A stretch of 64,000 bases of DNA, taken from the NCBI GenBank assembly GCA_023101725.1, contig JALJCO010007106.1:1-64000 (forward strand), in the 5' to 3' direction. This document shows positions 12,019-24,829 of the stretch, one piece after another. The DNA is from Atherinomorus stipes (Eukaryota > Chordata > Actinopteri > Atheriniformes > Atherinidae). The position numbers were made by a program, and so were the translations under genes. Below the pieces are notes generated by a model. The model worked only from the letters and a program-made list of their open reading frames with translations, was not told the origin of the DNA and did no database searches. Position 1 is the first letter of the stretch. Each line of letters starts with the position of its first letter.

Positions 12019-12871
12019 CTGTGTAGAGAAGAAGAAGAATAAAGGAGAGATGAGATAAAGGAGTGTTTGTCCTCCGTCAGGATGAAGAGCAGCAGGACTT
12101 CAGGTCTGTTCAGATCAGCTGTTCAGCATCTCCAGCTTCCTTTCAGCTCTCATGTTAACGTGCTGCAGTGAACACGCTGACATGAAGCTCACACACCTGC
12201 AGAAACTTTCAGCATCAGGTCTGTTTGCTCTGCAGATTTCACTCAGAGTGGAAATAAAGTGCTGAGTCATGAAAGCTTCGTTCCTGCAGCAGCACTGTAG
12301 TGATGGATTTCCTGCTGTTACATGTCAGCTGCTGCTCCGTTTAAACAGAGTCTGAGAGCTGATGAACATCTGATCTGGTACTGAAACATCAGCTGACATG
12401 AACATGGAGGCTGTCCCTGAACACATCTGGATGGAGCTGGTGACAGAAGGACAGATGGACGGATGTGATGACTGGACTTCAGCAGAGGTTCTGGTCTGGA
12501 TAAAGACCACATGCTTCCTAAATGTAAAGCAGCTTGTGTGAAAGCAGAGACTGCAGTCAGACTGATCTCAGAGCAGAGAAGATGAAGCTGATCAGCTGTT
12601 TAGTCGTGAAATGAGACGACAAACAGTCTCATGTTGGATCAACACCATCATCAACTCACACACTGATCACAACAAGCTTCTGGCTCGTCTGATTGGCTGA
12701 CTGACGTCTCTGTTTCTGTCCAATCCTGAAGTCCGACATCATTCTCCTCTCACAGCCTCACTGAGGAAAGAAGCTGCAGCTTTACAGGAAACAGCAGATC
12801 TTTGCTTTCATACCAGCTGAGTTCAGTACAATCCAGCTGAGAGCAGCATGGACCTCCAACCCTCTACTGAC

Positions 12872-13046
12872 CTCAGAGTCTTCAGGTTGTTCTGTGGATC
12901 CTTCACCAGATCCAGCAGCTCCTTCACATCTGATTTCTGCAGGGAGTTAAGGTCTCAGGTCCAGTTCTGTCAGATGGGATGGGCTGGACTTCAGAGCTGC
13001 AGCCAGAGACTCACAGATGCTCTTTGGCAAACTGCAGCTCCGCAAT
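12872..13046 (-). pseudogene. LRR exon 3 of NLR gene A, frameshifted
   Basis: The exon lies between acceptor TTTATTCAG and donor GTCAGTAG and is 175 bp where 174 is standard. It begins [26 protein letters not shown] and then hits a stop. The second half, NSLQKSDVKELLDLVKDP, is in another frame. The break is in GACCTGAGACCTTAACTCC, which has one base too many. Its upstream intron is nearly identical to that of the next LRR exon, so it arose by local exon duplication. Confidence 0.8.
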
Positions 13047-13170
13047 CTGAATAAAGAATAAAAAGTGTGAGCTGAAGCCAACAGGATGCAGGTTAAAACA
13101 GTCAAAGAGAAGCAGAGAAGAAGAGTTCTCATTAATATTAATGACAACATGCTGCTGCTTCAATAAAGAC
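13047..13170. repeat. Duplicated intron segment (partner at 14046..14169)
   Basis: About 124 bp next to the LRR acceptor is essentially identical to 14046..14169, including ataaagaataaaaagtgtg and gaagaagagttctcattaat. It shows a recent tandem duplication or conversion of an exon with its intron flank, with about 1.0 kb spacing. Confidence 0.85.
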
Positions 13171-13871
13171 GTAGTGACTTCATCTCTGAAACTCTGCAGC
13201 TCCACCAGACAAACTGTGTTATATACAAACGTTGTGATTCAGATTCATATTTCTTATCTGCTGTTTATCAACCTTCATCTAATGTTACCTAGCAACAAGT
13301 GAGCTCATAGCTTCACTCGATTTCATTTTCCAATCATGTTATTTTTCTTCAGATCAATTCTTCTTTGTATTTTCTTACATCCACTTAACAGGAAAATCTG
13401 TTTCAGGCTGAACTGACTTTGTGTAACAGAGATCATTTTTAATGAAATGAAAGTCAACTGAGAAAGATTTCTTTGAAATGATCAGTGTGATGATGTTTTT
13501 GGCTGTAATATGTCATTATTAATGCATGTGAGTGAAGATAACTGCTGCTGTGATGAAAACTGTTTTCTAATGAAGTCAAAGATGCTTCATTTCTATCAGT
13601 GTTGGTGGGGAGTTGCTTCATATCAGCTGATTCATTATTATATGATCATTATTTCAGCCATAGATATTCACTAATGCTCAACGTCTAGAAGCATCAGTCA
13701 GTGATTCTATATTTGTTTCTGTCTGACAGAATCAAAGTCTTTTGCTTTTATTTCATAAATCATCATTTCATCAACTAAACCACAGAAGAAGAAAACAGAC
13801 TTTACATTTAAGACCAGAACAACTTTCACATCATATTAATCTCAATAAACAAATAAAACATGGTGTCTGAC

Positions 13872-14045
13872 CTCAGAGTCTTCAGTCTGCAGTTTGGACT
13901 CTCCAGAAACAAACAAAGATCTTTCACAGCAGTTTCCATGTTTTTGTTCTCACTCAGGTCCAGTTCTGTCAGATGGGATGGGTTGGACTTCAGAGCCGAG
14001 AACAGTGAAGTCCAGCTGATCTCTGACAAACTGCAGCTCTGCAAT
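13872..14045 (-). CDS. LRR exon 2 of NLR gene A
   Basis: Intact 174-bp exon, acceptor TTTATTCAG, donor GTCAGACA. It encodes two LRR half-units: [19 protein letters not shown], then [19 protein letters not shown], ending RLKTLR. It begins with one base completing Arg and ends after AG, the standard phase of NLR-C LRR exons. The LRR array is the presumed ligand-sensing part of the protein. Confidence 0.85.
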
Positions 14046-14169
14046 CTGAATAAAGAATAAAAAGTGTGAGCTGAAGCCAACAGGATGCAGGTTAAAACAG
14101 TCAAAGAGAAGCAGAGAAGAAGAGTTCTCATTAATATTAATGACAACATGCTGCTGCTTCAATAAAGAC

Positions 14170-16478
14170 GTAGTGACTTCAATCAGAGTGAGTTCTCTCA
14201 CCGACAGACATGACTCTGATTCTAGCGGCTGAACTGGAGGAAAAAGACTTCAGAGTGTGATAATGGTGACAGGACACACACACTGAAACAAATGTTTCCA
14301 TCACTGCAGATGTGAGCGACAGCAGATTGTCAGCTTGGTGTAAACGGCCTGTTAATGAAAGCAAACACTGGACTAATTAGCATCTCAGTACAGATGTTGC
14401 TTATCAAAGCTGTTTCTGGATGGAGCTGAACTGGCTCACAATGTTTCTTTACATAGAAACTCAAACTCAAAGTCAAGTTTGCATCTGAAATAAACCGAGT
14501 TTAAAATAAAAACAAATGCAGCAAAACTTGAAGTTCAGACAGAAATCTGAGATCATTTCTTAAATACTTGTTTTACTTTCAATCTTAACTTAAATCTTTG
14601 TTTTCATATTTTAGATTTTTTCTTTCAGTTTCAGATTTTCTGTTTTCAGATTCAGATCTTTTATTTTCACTTGAAACTTTAAAGACATGTTGGTTTCTCT
14701 GCTGATCAGCAGCTTCACATCACGTTTCATCATTTTCTCCTTATAATTGGTATCCTGTGCTATAAAAGCAGAATCAGACCATCAGAGGGATGATTTCAGT
14801 GTTCTCAGTCAGTTCTGGCTGCAATCACTGTTCATAATAATTCATATTTATAAAGACACTTTTCTAACCAAATGTTACAAACTGCTTCACACAGCAGCAA
14901 CAGTAGAACTAAAATGATAGAAGTTATTCACTCTGTAAATATGATCAGTATCAGATAAAATCAGGAAAGACTCTGATAAAAGATGTTTTAAGCAGATTTA
15001 ATGTGAGCCTCAAAGCTCAGAGCACTAAGATGTGATGAATCTGACATCACAGCAGATTCATTTCTAAATGAGGACGGCTGAAACTTTCATGAATTATTGC
15101 TGAGAGCAAAATGAAGATGACAGCAGATTGTTGTGTTGTTGTGTTTAACAGGAGGAAGTTTGTCTGACTGTCAGCTGATCTGATTTTACTAGAGAAAATA
15201 GTTCAGATGAAAAAGTGGAATTTCAAGAAAAATCTGAATCTGAAAACATTTGAAAAGATTTGGCATTTGAATGAAAGAGATTTCAGTTGCATTTCTTTTC
15301 CACAACTTGATTCATCCACTTTTCTTCCTGAAGACTGAAATATTTTCAGACACACAAACATTGTGGTTGTGATTCAGCTCCATATTTCTGGAGCAGTATT
15401 CTAATTGTTTGAGGTTTTGAATTTGAGGTTTTCTTAAGCTGCAAGTTCTAATCAACAACATCCAAACAAATAAAAGCTTGAAATTTATTGATTTGCCTAT
15501 TATTTATCTATATAATATGTAAATTGCAACTTTTAAGTTGAATTATAGAAATAAATTAACTTTTTCTGGATATTCTAATATTTTGGGTAGTACCTGTATA
15601 CTGTTACTGCACATATTTCAAAATATAGACAAGTTTTATTGAGGTTTCCGGTTTGCTTCTGCAGTCGATTACTGTAACTTCTGCTAAGCGATTCCGGTCG
15701 AGTAAGATCTTTGTTCATTTACATTGAACATTGATGTCTCTAAAACAGAATAGACTTACATAGTGACACAGTTGGCTGTGATAGCCGACACAAACACAGC
15801 AGTTTAGTGTCCATGAACATGATATTCAACCAAGCCAGTCTGGATGATTCCTGTCAGAAGACTTTGGTTGGAGAGGTGGAGACTGGGTGCTGCACCTGTA
15901 TAGCTGGACCCCGTCCATCCACCGTCCACCTACAGTCCTACGGTAAGTTCGCTCACTTTACAACGTACATATTTATTTGTTTTCACAAGCTGCTGCAACC
16001 ATGTACGGCACAATATGTGCCAGAACCCTCATGGGTTTCAATCATTGAGTTCAGAAGATCTTCGTATGTATGTTGTATATTTCTGCATGTCCTCAGTGTA
16101 AAAGTACCCTGTAACCACGGTAACCGGAAGGTTATGGCGGCTCCTATGGTTCTGCCCGTGAAACTTGTTTATAGATTTGAGGATAAATCACCCAGCCCTA
16201 TATCAAATCCATCTTTATTTATAAAGCACTTTTCATACCATTAAAATGGAAACTTGTGAAGTGCTTGACATAATAAAAACAAATGTATATTAAAATAAAA
16301 ACAAACCTTTACACATCCAAGTATATAACACAAAACACACACCCCCTCCCAATTCTACAAATGACTCCCAACTCCTAATTTCTGTCTCTTGAATGAATAG
16401 GAATAAAAACACTTATAGTAATAAACATCTGGGTTGACGCTGCTGTGAGGAAATTATATCATGGGAATCCATTTACTT
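14170..16478. other. Intron of gene A, nothing clear
   Basis: AT-rich sequence. Short segments near 14845-14890 and 16205-16290 (tatttataaagcacttttc) look like the common fish LINE/SINE tail. The frame at 15807..16244 is open but unrecognised and probably not a gene. Confidence 0.5.
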
Positions 16479-17644
16479 TAGGGGTGGGCGATATTGCCAA
16501 AACATTATATCACGATATATTTTCCAAAATACCTCGATGACGATATCACAGACGATAATGATGTCTTATTGAGAAGTCAGAGCTTCTGTAAAATCCTTTC
16601 ACTCATACCAACTTTTAATAAAGCCTCTACAGTTCCTTGGTTTATAAACATTATTACACGTGTTAATATTACTGCTGCATATGGCATTTTACAGATAAAT
16701 TGCTTCAAGTTTAGCCATTTTAACTACTTTAATCATCATTTCTTTTAATTTTTTACATACCGAGCAACACAAACTGGGTATAGATGTAAAATGCAACTTG
16801 ACATTTACAAACATCAGCCCACGCAAGTAAGCTAGTTCTATTTCTTGATTTATCTTACTAACCATTCATGTATGCGGAATGTTCACCATCATCTCTGTCC
16901 ATCATCTTCACATGTAGCTCCACTCACTTCTTGGACGCTGCTAACGTTAACATGAACTTGTGCTGCAGTGATGCTGCTAGCTGCCTTGTAGCTAAACATT
17001 TAGCGGCATTTAGTAGCTTCATCCGTCAGTTCCCACCCAGCCTGTGTCCAGCGTGGCCTCCGGAGCAAACCACGGCCGTTTTAATCATTTGTTTTCTCGT
17101 GGATCCCCGCACTCACGGACGCTCCGCATCTCACACGTTACGTTAAAGGCTGGTGAGAGTTGACGTGCGGCGAAGGTCGGGACAAACCGATGCTGCTGGA
17201 ACTGAGCGAGACCCGGACGACCACCCTGGAGTACCGGGCGTTCTGTGATTCTTCAGAACACACAGATGTCCGTCCTCCTGGACTCAGATGCTGGAGAAGT
17301 TTACCTGCCTGTGGGCTCTGCCTCTTTCCCCATCGCCGCTGCGTTCAGGGGCAGCGAGGATTTCTGACAGCTTATCCCTCCTGTGAGGCAGCAATGCAGC
17401 TTCAATTAACATTTTTTGATGTCCATGTAAAATGATTTATTTCCCGGGATTGTGTGGCACGAACAATATAGCCGTCGCGACTGAGTCAATGATGGGGAAA
17501 CAGATGCTGCAGGGTTGAGGTGTGATTGAATGACGTCATCAGGCGGAAAATGCGTGAACATGTGTTATCACGGTATTAGATTTTCTGCCGGTGTCAAAAA
17601 AACTACCGGTATTATCACAAACGATACGATATTGCCCACCCCTA
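16479..17644. mobile_element. hAT-like non-autonomous element (1.17 kb)
   Basis: Ends are TAGGGGTGGGCGATATTGCC and the complementary GATATTGCCCACCCCTA. Subterminal cgatatatt/gacgatat motifs are present. No 8-bp flanking duplication is seen, so the insertion is old or rearranged. Internal short ORFs are not transposase-like. Confidence 0.75.
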
Positions 17645-17854
17645 GTGGACACCACGACTAAATGGGCGTAAAATGTTATGACCTTGTAATTAATCAGGTG
17701 TGACCTAAACTACTGGATCTGCATATGTACTACTACATAAGTGGATTTAGGGAAGGGTCTTGCACCATTTTTGCATTTATTGCACCATTTTTTAACTGTT
17801 CTGCTTTGCAGTGTAAGCTCTGAGCAAAATTCTGCTGTTTTTATCATGATAAAA

Positions 17855-18072
17855 CAGGGGTCTCCAACTCCAGTCCTTGAGAGCTATCCTGCACGTTTTG
17901 GTTGCGTCCCTTCTCCAACACACCTGAATCAGACAAATGGCTCGTTACCAGACCTCTGCAGAGCTGAATGACGTGCGTGGGGAATTATCTATTTAATTCA
18001 GGTGTGTTGGAGAGAGTATTCTCCAAGAATTACAGGATAGAAACTCTCGAGGACCAGACTTGGAGACCCTTG
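17855..18072. mobile_element. hAT-like MITE (218 bp)
   Basis: Inverted ends CAGGGGTCTCCAACTCCAGT and TTGGAGACCCTTG. The flanks tgataaaa and taataaag match at 6 of 8 positions. A common fish MITE layout with internal inverted caggtgtgttgga motifs. Confidence 0.7.
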
Positions 18073-18727
18073 TAATAAAGACTATAAAAGATTGACTTAT
18101 TGATATTTGTGAGACCATCTACAATTTTGAACAGGAAACTGAATTTTACAGATGTATCCCTGCGTTGATTGAGAACAGCAATGAGCTAACCAGCTGCCAC
18201 TGCAAGTTCTTCTGGCATGCACTCTTCTCCAATGTACCTCTCTGAATGTAATAACAAACTAATCACATTCTTAACTCATTTTGTGCATTCTCTTATGTAT
18301 TAATTTCTATTTTTGTATTTGTTATTTGCTATTATCATTTATATCTCATCTTATTATTCTTTTCACTTTTTTATGCATTACATGCAACGTAAATCTTACA
18401 TATAAGATAAAATTAATGAAAACCTTCCACTGTGAATTAAAAAACAATTTTTGAACTCACCATCTATATTACTTGTCTCATCTGACTCAATTTCTGAATT
18501 CTAGGAGTTAAGTTTAGACAACTCTCCATTTATAAGACGTTCCAAAAAGTCTTCGACTTTATGCTCTACAACAACATTATGCACAAAAAATATATACACA
18601 TTTAACATTTAATAGATATGAATAAATATACTGTGATAGCAAACTTTACCTTTGAAAAGCTTGCAGGTATATTATTTCTATGCATACTGACACTAAACAT
18701 GTTGGTGTTGGCTAGGATCGCCAAAGT

Positions 18728-18797
18728 CCTGATGTCCATCGCAATGGACATCAGGACATCAAGTTTAATGTCCATTGCAATGGACATCAAACTTTGA
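18728..18797. repeat. Two tandem palindromes TGTCCATYGCAATGGACA
   Basis: Two near-identical 22-bp palindromes (gatgtccatcgcaatggaca and atgtccattgcaatggacat) lie 20-odd bases apart inside a wider inverted context. A third, weaker version (atgtccattccaatggac) lies near 19113. It may be a transposon terminus or a regulatory dyad. Confidence 0.6.
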
Positions 18798-19550
18798 AAA
18801 AATCCTGCTAAATGGTAAAAAGAGTTTTAATCAAAATAACTTAAAAACACTATCACTTGTAACAGTAAAGATTATTATAAGAGCAAACTTGCATGAGCAT
18901 AAACTGATATTTTTTGATTGAAGCAGGGCACTTACTCTTCCCTCTTACCAATTGCTTAGCCATGCTTGTCTTGTCTGAGGTCTGTCACTTGTTCAGAACA
19001 TGATCAAATCCATGAATTGAATGAGACTGGATAATCAAGATCCAATGAGCAACCAGCAATGGTGACATGCCTCAATCACAGTGTTTTCATTGGTTTAAAA
19101 CAACAAATATGTCATGTCCATTCCAATGGACGCAGGGGCTGAAGGGGTAATCTGGGTTAACCGAGCCAGCTAAGCCAGTCAACCTGCTTCTTGGAACACC
19201 CCCTGGCAGTGTTGTTTTCGTTAACGATGACGATGACGAAATCATTTCGTTGACGCCCCTTTTTTTCATGACGATGACGACACGATGACGAGCTACACAT
19301 GTCTCTCTGATGACTAAAATATGACGGGACGTGTGTAAATTTTCGTTGACGAGACGAGACTGGACGAAAATGTGAATCTCTGGTCTGACAGACGTTCATA
19401 ATGCAGGAAATGTCTACCTATTCTGCATTTATCTGTCTGTCAAAAGTTAAAAAGTAGTTGTATCCTTACTCGCATCCGCCCGAACCGAGACCCGCGAACC
19501 GCGGCTCTTCCTGTCAAACCTGACCCGCATGTCGCACATTAATATCTTGA

Positions 19551-20429
19551 AGGAATAGTTCACCCTCAGAATGATTTAAACTTTATTTTCCACTTACCCT
19601 GATGGTGAGCAAGACTCTGGACCACTTTTTTAATATGTCAAATGCAGATGGAGTTCAGGGCGACTTCTCGTTTCCCCCCAATGGAGTTCGCCAGGGTCCG
19701 AGCCAAAAAGGTCCATCAAAGTCCACAAAAAATTGTCAATATTCCTCCATACTGCTCGTCCCACGTAGTCCAAGTGTCCTGAGTGGGTAGCGTCCAGAAT
19801 TTACTTGAAACTACGCCATTTAGTGTATTTTTAGAGTCTAAAAAGGAGTATTGTTTACGTCCATGAAGCGCGCACATGCGCGGTCACGAAACTACGGAAG
19901 CCTCGGCGTTCAGAGCCCACTCTGCCGATAATGCAAGCATAGAAGAAGAAATTCACCGTTTACATTGTGGTAAGAGCGCAAGAGCTCTAAACAAACCGGG
20001 ACAAACACAGGAGGGGTTGGATATTGATCTAAAAGAAAGAAAGAAAGAAAAAGAGAACGCGCGATCTCGTCTGCCGTGGCTTCCGTAGTTTCGTGACCGC
20101 GCATGTGCGCGCTTCCTGGACGTAAACAATACTCCTTTTTAGACTCTCAAAATACACTAAATGGCGTAGTTTCAAGTAAATTCTGGACGCTACCCACTCA
20201 GGACACTTGGATTACATGGGACGAGCAGTATGGAGGAATATTAACAATTTTTTGTGGACTTTTATGGACCTTTTTGGCTCGGACCCTGGCGAACTCCATT
20301 GGGGGGGAACGAGAAGTCGCCCTGAACTCCATCTGCATTTGACATATTAAAAAAAGTGGTCCAGAGTCTTGCTCACCATCAGGGTAAGTGGAAAATAAAG
20401 TTAAATCATTCTGAGGGTGAACTATTCCT
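19551..20429. mobile_element. Palindromic TTAA-target element, copy 1 (879 bp)
   Basis: Long inverted arms start AGGAATAGTTCACCCTCAG and end in the complement. The flanks are TTGA (19547-19550, a mutated TTAA) and TTAA (20430-20433). Copy 2 is at 36479..37346, where an empty paralogous site confirms TTAA. Nearly the whole element is a hairpin. Kolobok-like or piggyBac-like by target site; I cannot decide. Short ORFs in the arms appear on both strands and are structural by-products. Confidence 0.8.
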
Positions 20430-20841
20430 TTAAATTCACAGCAGTCTTTCATTTTGCCACGTAGGGGCTTTATCTATGTGATTCAGAGATTCCAGCATAA
20501 AAGATCATCATTCCTGGTTGTAACAGTGTTCGCTGTTCCCATTACCAGCAGTGCCTCTGTCTCTGCCTGATCTGGAAACGATCCCAATGTTTGATGTTTA
20601 AAAAGCGTCTTGTTCAACGAAAAAGAAACGTATTCTCACCGCCACCCGCCCGAACTACATAAATATCCGCCCACACCTTAACCATGATATGAATCTTTGT
20701 CATTTCTATCTGCTAAACAGAGTTTTTGCGTGTTACCGTCGGGTATCTGAACTGCTGCGGGACTCTGGTGAACACCTGCGGTCAGACGCGCAGCTGCTTG
20801 GCTGCGCTGTTCAAACGGTGGGAAGTTCGTCTCTTTTCAGA

Positions 20842-20952
20842 GAGCCGGTCTTTTTGATTCGGTTCCCAAAGAGTCGGCTCTTTTGAGTCGGTTCCTAAAG
20901 AGTCGGCTCTTTTGAGTCGGTTCCTAAAGAGCCGGTTGTTTTGACTCCCAAA
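20842..20952. repeat. 29-bp tandem repeat, about 4 units
   Basis: Units of the form gagtcggctcttttgagtcg plus gttcctaaa, two of them identical, with degenerate flanking units. It lies inside the hAT element at 19207..21626. Confidence 0.85.
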
Positions 20953-21844
20953 TGGTTTGTAATTTAAGATATTTGCAGCCCTATATTTTACCTTAATTTT
21001 GCAATGAATTGATGGTTTGTGTGTCAAAAATGTTTTTGCATTCAGTATTTTTATAAGAAGCTTTAAAATTTATTCTATCTTCACACTTTTTTATTAGACA
21101 GGGACAGTACATATTAATGAACATATAGCAACATGTTGAATTGTCATTAGTAAGCCAATTAGGATCAGCAGTCCCTTGGCAGGTAAAGAAAAGATACACA
21201 ATATAATAAAACAACAAAATTAAACTTTCATGTTATTGACATGATTATAATACAAGACAATGCAACTCACTCCCCTCACCATTAACTGCTGTCTTTACTT
21301 GCAATGGAACATAGTCTTATTTTCTGTTTTCATATACAAACCTATATGCTCAAATGTAACCGGCAGCATGGTCTCCTTGTGGCCAGTTATTTTTTTTTTT
21401 TTTTTTTTTTTTTTTAAATATAGCCTACCTGACAAAAACTAGACTAAAACGTTTTTAATTTCGGCGACTAAAACTAGACTAAAACCTTTTTGATTTTCGT
21501 CGACTAAAACTAGACTAAAACTATCAGATACAGAAATGACTAAAATATGACTAAAACTAATAAGCATTTTCGTCAGAAAGACTAAGACTAAGACTAAAAC
21601 TCAGATAGCTGCCAAAAACAACACTGCCCCCTGGTCAACATTAGTTGTTTAGCCTGGGTTTTGTTTTCCTGTTCCTTTTTTAAATTATTTTGTTTTAGTT
21701 TTGTTTTACTAAATTGTTTCTATGATTTCAGCACCACCACCTGCCCATCCCTCCTGTTTTGTTTGTTCCTTAATTCTCTTCTGCCTCACAACAACAAACC
21801 CCTTCATAGTCACTTTTACATGTGGGCATCCTTATTTATCTTAA

Positions 21845-22370
21845 AGGTATAGTCCGAAGTTCCCCCCGTAAAAAATAAACATTAGACTTGAGCAAGTGAA
21901 ATACGTCTCAAACCCGCCTTTGGGCCTCTACTCCCGTGCCGTGGTGCGCTTGAATGCAACTCTCTCCCCCCTGCCTATAATTCGCTCTTTTGTATTGTTC
22001 TGGTCTGGTCGGGACGTTTCTGGGTGGAGATTTCTGTTTATATCGGCAGCCAATGACAGAGCTAAGAGCATGACGCTGTGTGGGAATAAGCTCATGATTG
22101 GAGCAGACGCCAGTCACTTGAACTCTAAGGAAAAAAAAATAAAGAAGGAAAACACCGTGGATGCACCGAAGAAAAGGTAAGAGCTTCAGATAATGCACTT
22201 TGGAAAACCAGGTTAATAATGGTTTGGCTTGTACCCACTTCTGAGCTCTGAAGGAGAAGCTTGATGTTGAATAGGCTAGCTAGAACGAGGCGGCCAATAG
22301 CCTGAGAGGGAGGAGCGCTAAGTTTGAATACTGTTGTTTGCAAACGCTGGAGGGACTTCGGACTCTACCT
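21845..22370. mobile_element. TTAA-target non-autonomous element (526 bp)
   Basis: TTAA (21841-21844 and 22371-22374) brackets termini AGGTATAGTCCGAAGT and ACTTCGGACTCTACCT. The ends resemble in style those of the palindromic TTAA element. No transposase. Confidence 0.75.
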
Positions 22371-22554
22371 TTAACTACCCCTTCCCTAGCTGAGCCGGGT
22401 TGTAACTACGGCCAATTTCAGAAAATATATTTTCAGCCTATACCATTATTATTTTTTATTTTTTTTTATGAATGTAACACATTCATAAATCAATTTTAAA
22501 ACTAAATAACTTTAAACAGGGATAGAAAAGCTACAACAGCTCCAGAGAACTGAC

Positions 22555-22728
22555 CTCAGAATCTCCAGTCGACAGTTTGGACTCTCCAGTCCATCACACA
22601 GCATCTTCACCCCAGAATGTTCTAGCCCGAAGTAACTCAGGTCCAACTCTGTCAGATGGGAGGAGTTGGACTTCAAGGCTGAGGCAATAACTTCACAGTC
22701 AGCCTCAGAGAGTGGACAACCATCAAGT
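22555..22728 (-). CDS. LRR exon 1 of NLR gene A
   Basis: Intact 174-bp exon, acceptor CTGATTACAG, donor GTCAGTTC. It encodes [38 protein letters not shown] and [17 protein letters not shown], a standard LRR pair with the usual phase. It resembles the first LRR exon of gene B (57455..57631), which supports its place directly after NACHT. It is separated from NACHT by an 8-kb intron full of transposons. Confidence 0.88.
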
Positions 22729-22789
22729 CTGTAATCAGAGAGAATATAAGGTCATTTATAACAACGGTGGATCTTAGAAACACAGAATG

Positions 22790-22993
22790 AAACTGACAAA
22801 AACTGTATGTCGTGAAAATCTTTTTATAATTTCTGTGGATCTGGTCGGCTGGTCTCTCAACGCACTGGATAAAATTTTTCCACCCAAAGACAAGGCTCGG
22901 GGCAGCCTCTTGCCCAGCAGATACCGGGCGGGTATACGGACATACGGACTGTGTACCGCTGTTTGTCGCCTATGCACACACATTCTTCACGAC
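22790..22993 (+). mobile_element. LINE 3' fragment, left half
   Basis: It joins across the hAT insertion to 25697..26152: the text cacacattcttcacgac continues as ttcacgacacggatgcacac. A probable CR1/L2-type LINE 3' region that was split by a later hAT insertion. The left limit is uncertain. Confidence 0.45.
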
Positions 22994-23205
22994 CAGGGCT
23001 TGACATTACCTTTTTTCCCACCATACCTTGTGGCCAGTGGTTTTCCAAAGTTACTAGCCACTGAACATTTTCACTAGCCACAATTTTGTTGTTGAGAAAA
23101 GATGTTTAATAGGTTTAAAGCCGACTATGGCCTGCTAAAGTTTACTTAAAACTAGATTTACAAACTTTTTAAACGTAAATGACTTGTACATATTCACATG
23201 AAAGC

Positions 23206-24445
23206 TAGAGCTGGACGATATAGAAAAAAAGATTATCGATAAAAAAAAAAATCTGTATCGATCGATAACGATATTTATAAAAAAAAAAAGCCATTATCAA
23301 ATTAAAAGCTATTTTAGGTGCAGCTCTGGCCATTTGAGCTTTTGCTGAATGACCTACTTATAATAAAGATCACACTAAAGCCATTTTCAGACTTGCATTG
23401 CAGAACATGAGCGGTAAAGTCCTTCCGCTCTTTAAACGGACTCGTCTTTTCAAACATGCCGCTTCCTTGCGGACTTATCGCATCCCAGGCGCTTTCATAC
23501 ATCAGGAAATGTTGCGGAAAAGTCAGCACAGCCCCGCTCTCCCTTCAACTCTGTCCAGAACATTTTCTTTTGCGTTCAGCCACGACGACGTGCCGCAACA
23601 TTTCCCCTCTTGTGACAAGGAGACCAGCCAGTAGCTACATGTCTGCTACATCTCCGAGGTAGAAGACCGGTATGCATGTCTAAAGCCCCGTTTCCACCAG
23701 CGGGTCTGGGTCGGGTCGGGCCGGATCGGTCCACGTTTTTTTGCGTCTCCACAGATAAAAACTGGGACGGGTACCCTTATATCCGACCCGACCCGGACTA
23801 CTTTTTTGGTACCATTCGGTAGGGGTACTGACCTAACCGATCCGGACCAAAGAGGTGGAGCTTATACACAGCAATCAGCTGATTCATTGAAAAATCCGCC
23901 ACTTCCCGCGTGACCAAGCGTAAAAACAAAGCCGGGGTGACTCCTTTCTGTTTCTGTCACGTGTGGCACCGGTGTTTTGGTTAAACGGTGTTACACGGCG
24001 ATGATGTCACACAATCACGTAGCAGCGCTGTCCAGCTAATTCTCCGCCTCCAGAATAAGGGTACAGGTTGCTGTGGGGACACAGCGTGAAATCAACACAT
24101 CCGTACCCAAACCCACCCGATCCGGCCTGGCCCGGCCCGACCTGACCCAGACCCGCGGGTGGAAACGAGGCTTAAATGCCGGCGTTATTAAGGACAGAGT
24201 CCGCATATTACCGCTTTCCAGTGCAAGTCTGAAAGAGGCATAACATTGAATTCCAGTTTAGCCTTTGCCTGGGTCTGCGTTTGTGATTGGTTTGGCGGAA
24301 GGAGTGACTGTAGTATCGTGCTACCCGAAAGGCTACAGCGGAAAACTGTGCTTCTATATTGAACTTTTATTGACCCTCTATTTTTTCTATTGAAAAAACC
24401 TCTATCGATCTATATAAATCGATATTGAATTATCGTCCAGCCCTA
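23206..24445. mobile_element. Nested hAT-like element
   Basis: Termini TAGAGCTGGACGATATAG and TTATCGTCCAGCCCTA. The flanks atgaaagc and atgaaggc match at 7 of 8 bases. Subterminal tatcgat motifs. It is inserted in the hAT at 22994..25696. Confidence 0.8.
23684..24172. mobile_element. Nested Harbinger-like MITE (489 bp)
   Basis: Ends AGCCCCGTTTCCACC and GGTGGAAACGAGGCT are bracketed by TAA (23681-23683 and 24173-24175), the TWA target typical of PIF/Harbinger. Inverted homology extends some 45 bp inward (cgggtctgggtc). The third level of a nested stack. Confidence 0.75.
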
Positions 24446-24789
24446 ATGAAGGCTACATAAAATGTTTCACACCCCAGGTCATTATCAATCATTCAGCTCT
24501 GATAGGGTTCTGTGTCAAGCTCCTTTTATATGAAAATATGCAGCATACTGTACAAAGTGATAAAAAATGTGGTTTCTTTTTGCATTTTACATTTAAAAAT
24601 GGTGCAGAGGAGTAAAAGGTTAATTTAAAAGATAAAAACTGAACTGGAAAAAGTCTGAAAAGAATCCCTGTCTGGTTCAGTTTTTATTTACTGCAGTAGA
24701 CTAAATAGGCAACTACAGAGAAGAAAAAATGAAAAAAAACAAAAGAGATCACTAAATCTTTTCAGCCTTCATCCTACAGTCGCTGTCTG

Positions 24790-24790
<1 letters not shown>

Positions 24791-24828
<38 letters not shown>
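24791..24828. repeat. (TAA)n microsatellite
   Basis: About 12 tandem TAA units. Confidence 0.95.

Positions 24829-24829
<1 letters not shown>

Larger units (their letters stand above)
19207..21626. mobile_element. hAT-like element (2.4 kb) with nested TTAA element
   Basis: Termini are CAGTGTTGTTTTCG and AAAAACAACACTG, flanked by an exact 8-bp duplication ccccctgg (19199-19206 and 21627-21634). Subterminal repeats are cgatgacgatgac on the left and gactaaaactagac on the right. No transposase seen. A palindromic TTAA-type element (19551..20429) sits inside. Confidence 0.85.

Noticed and set aside
19602..20342. ORFs in the palindromic TTAA element (and 36529..36720)
   Set aside because: The same frames appear mirrored in both arms and are interrupted differently in the two copies; no protein motif.
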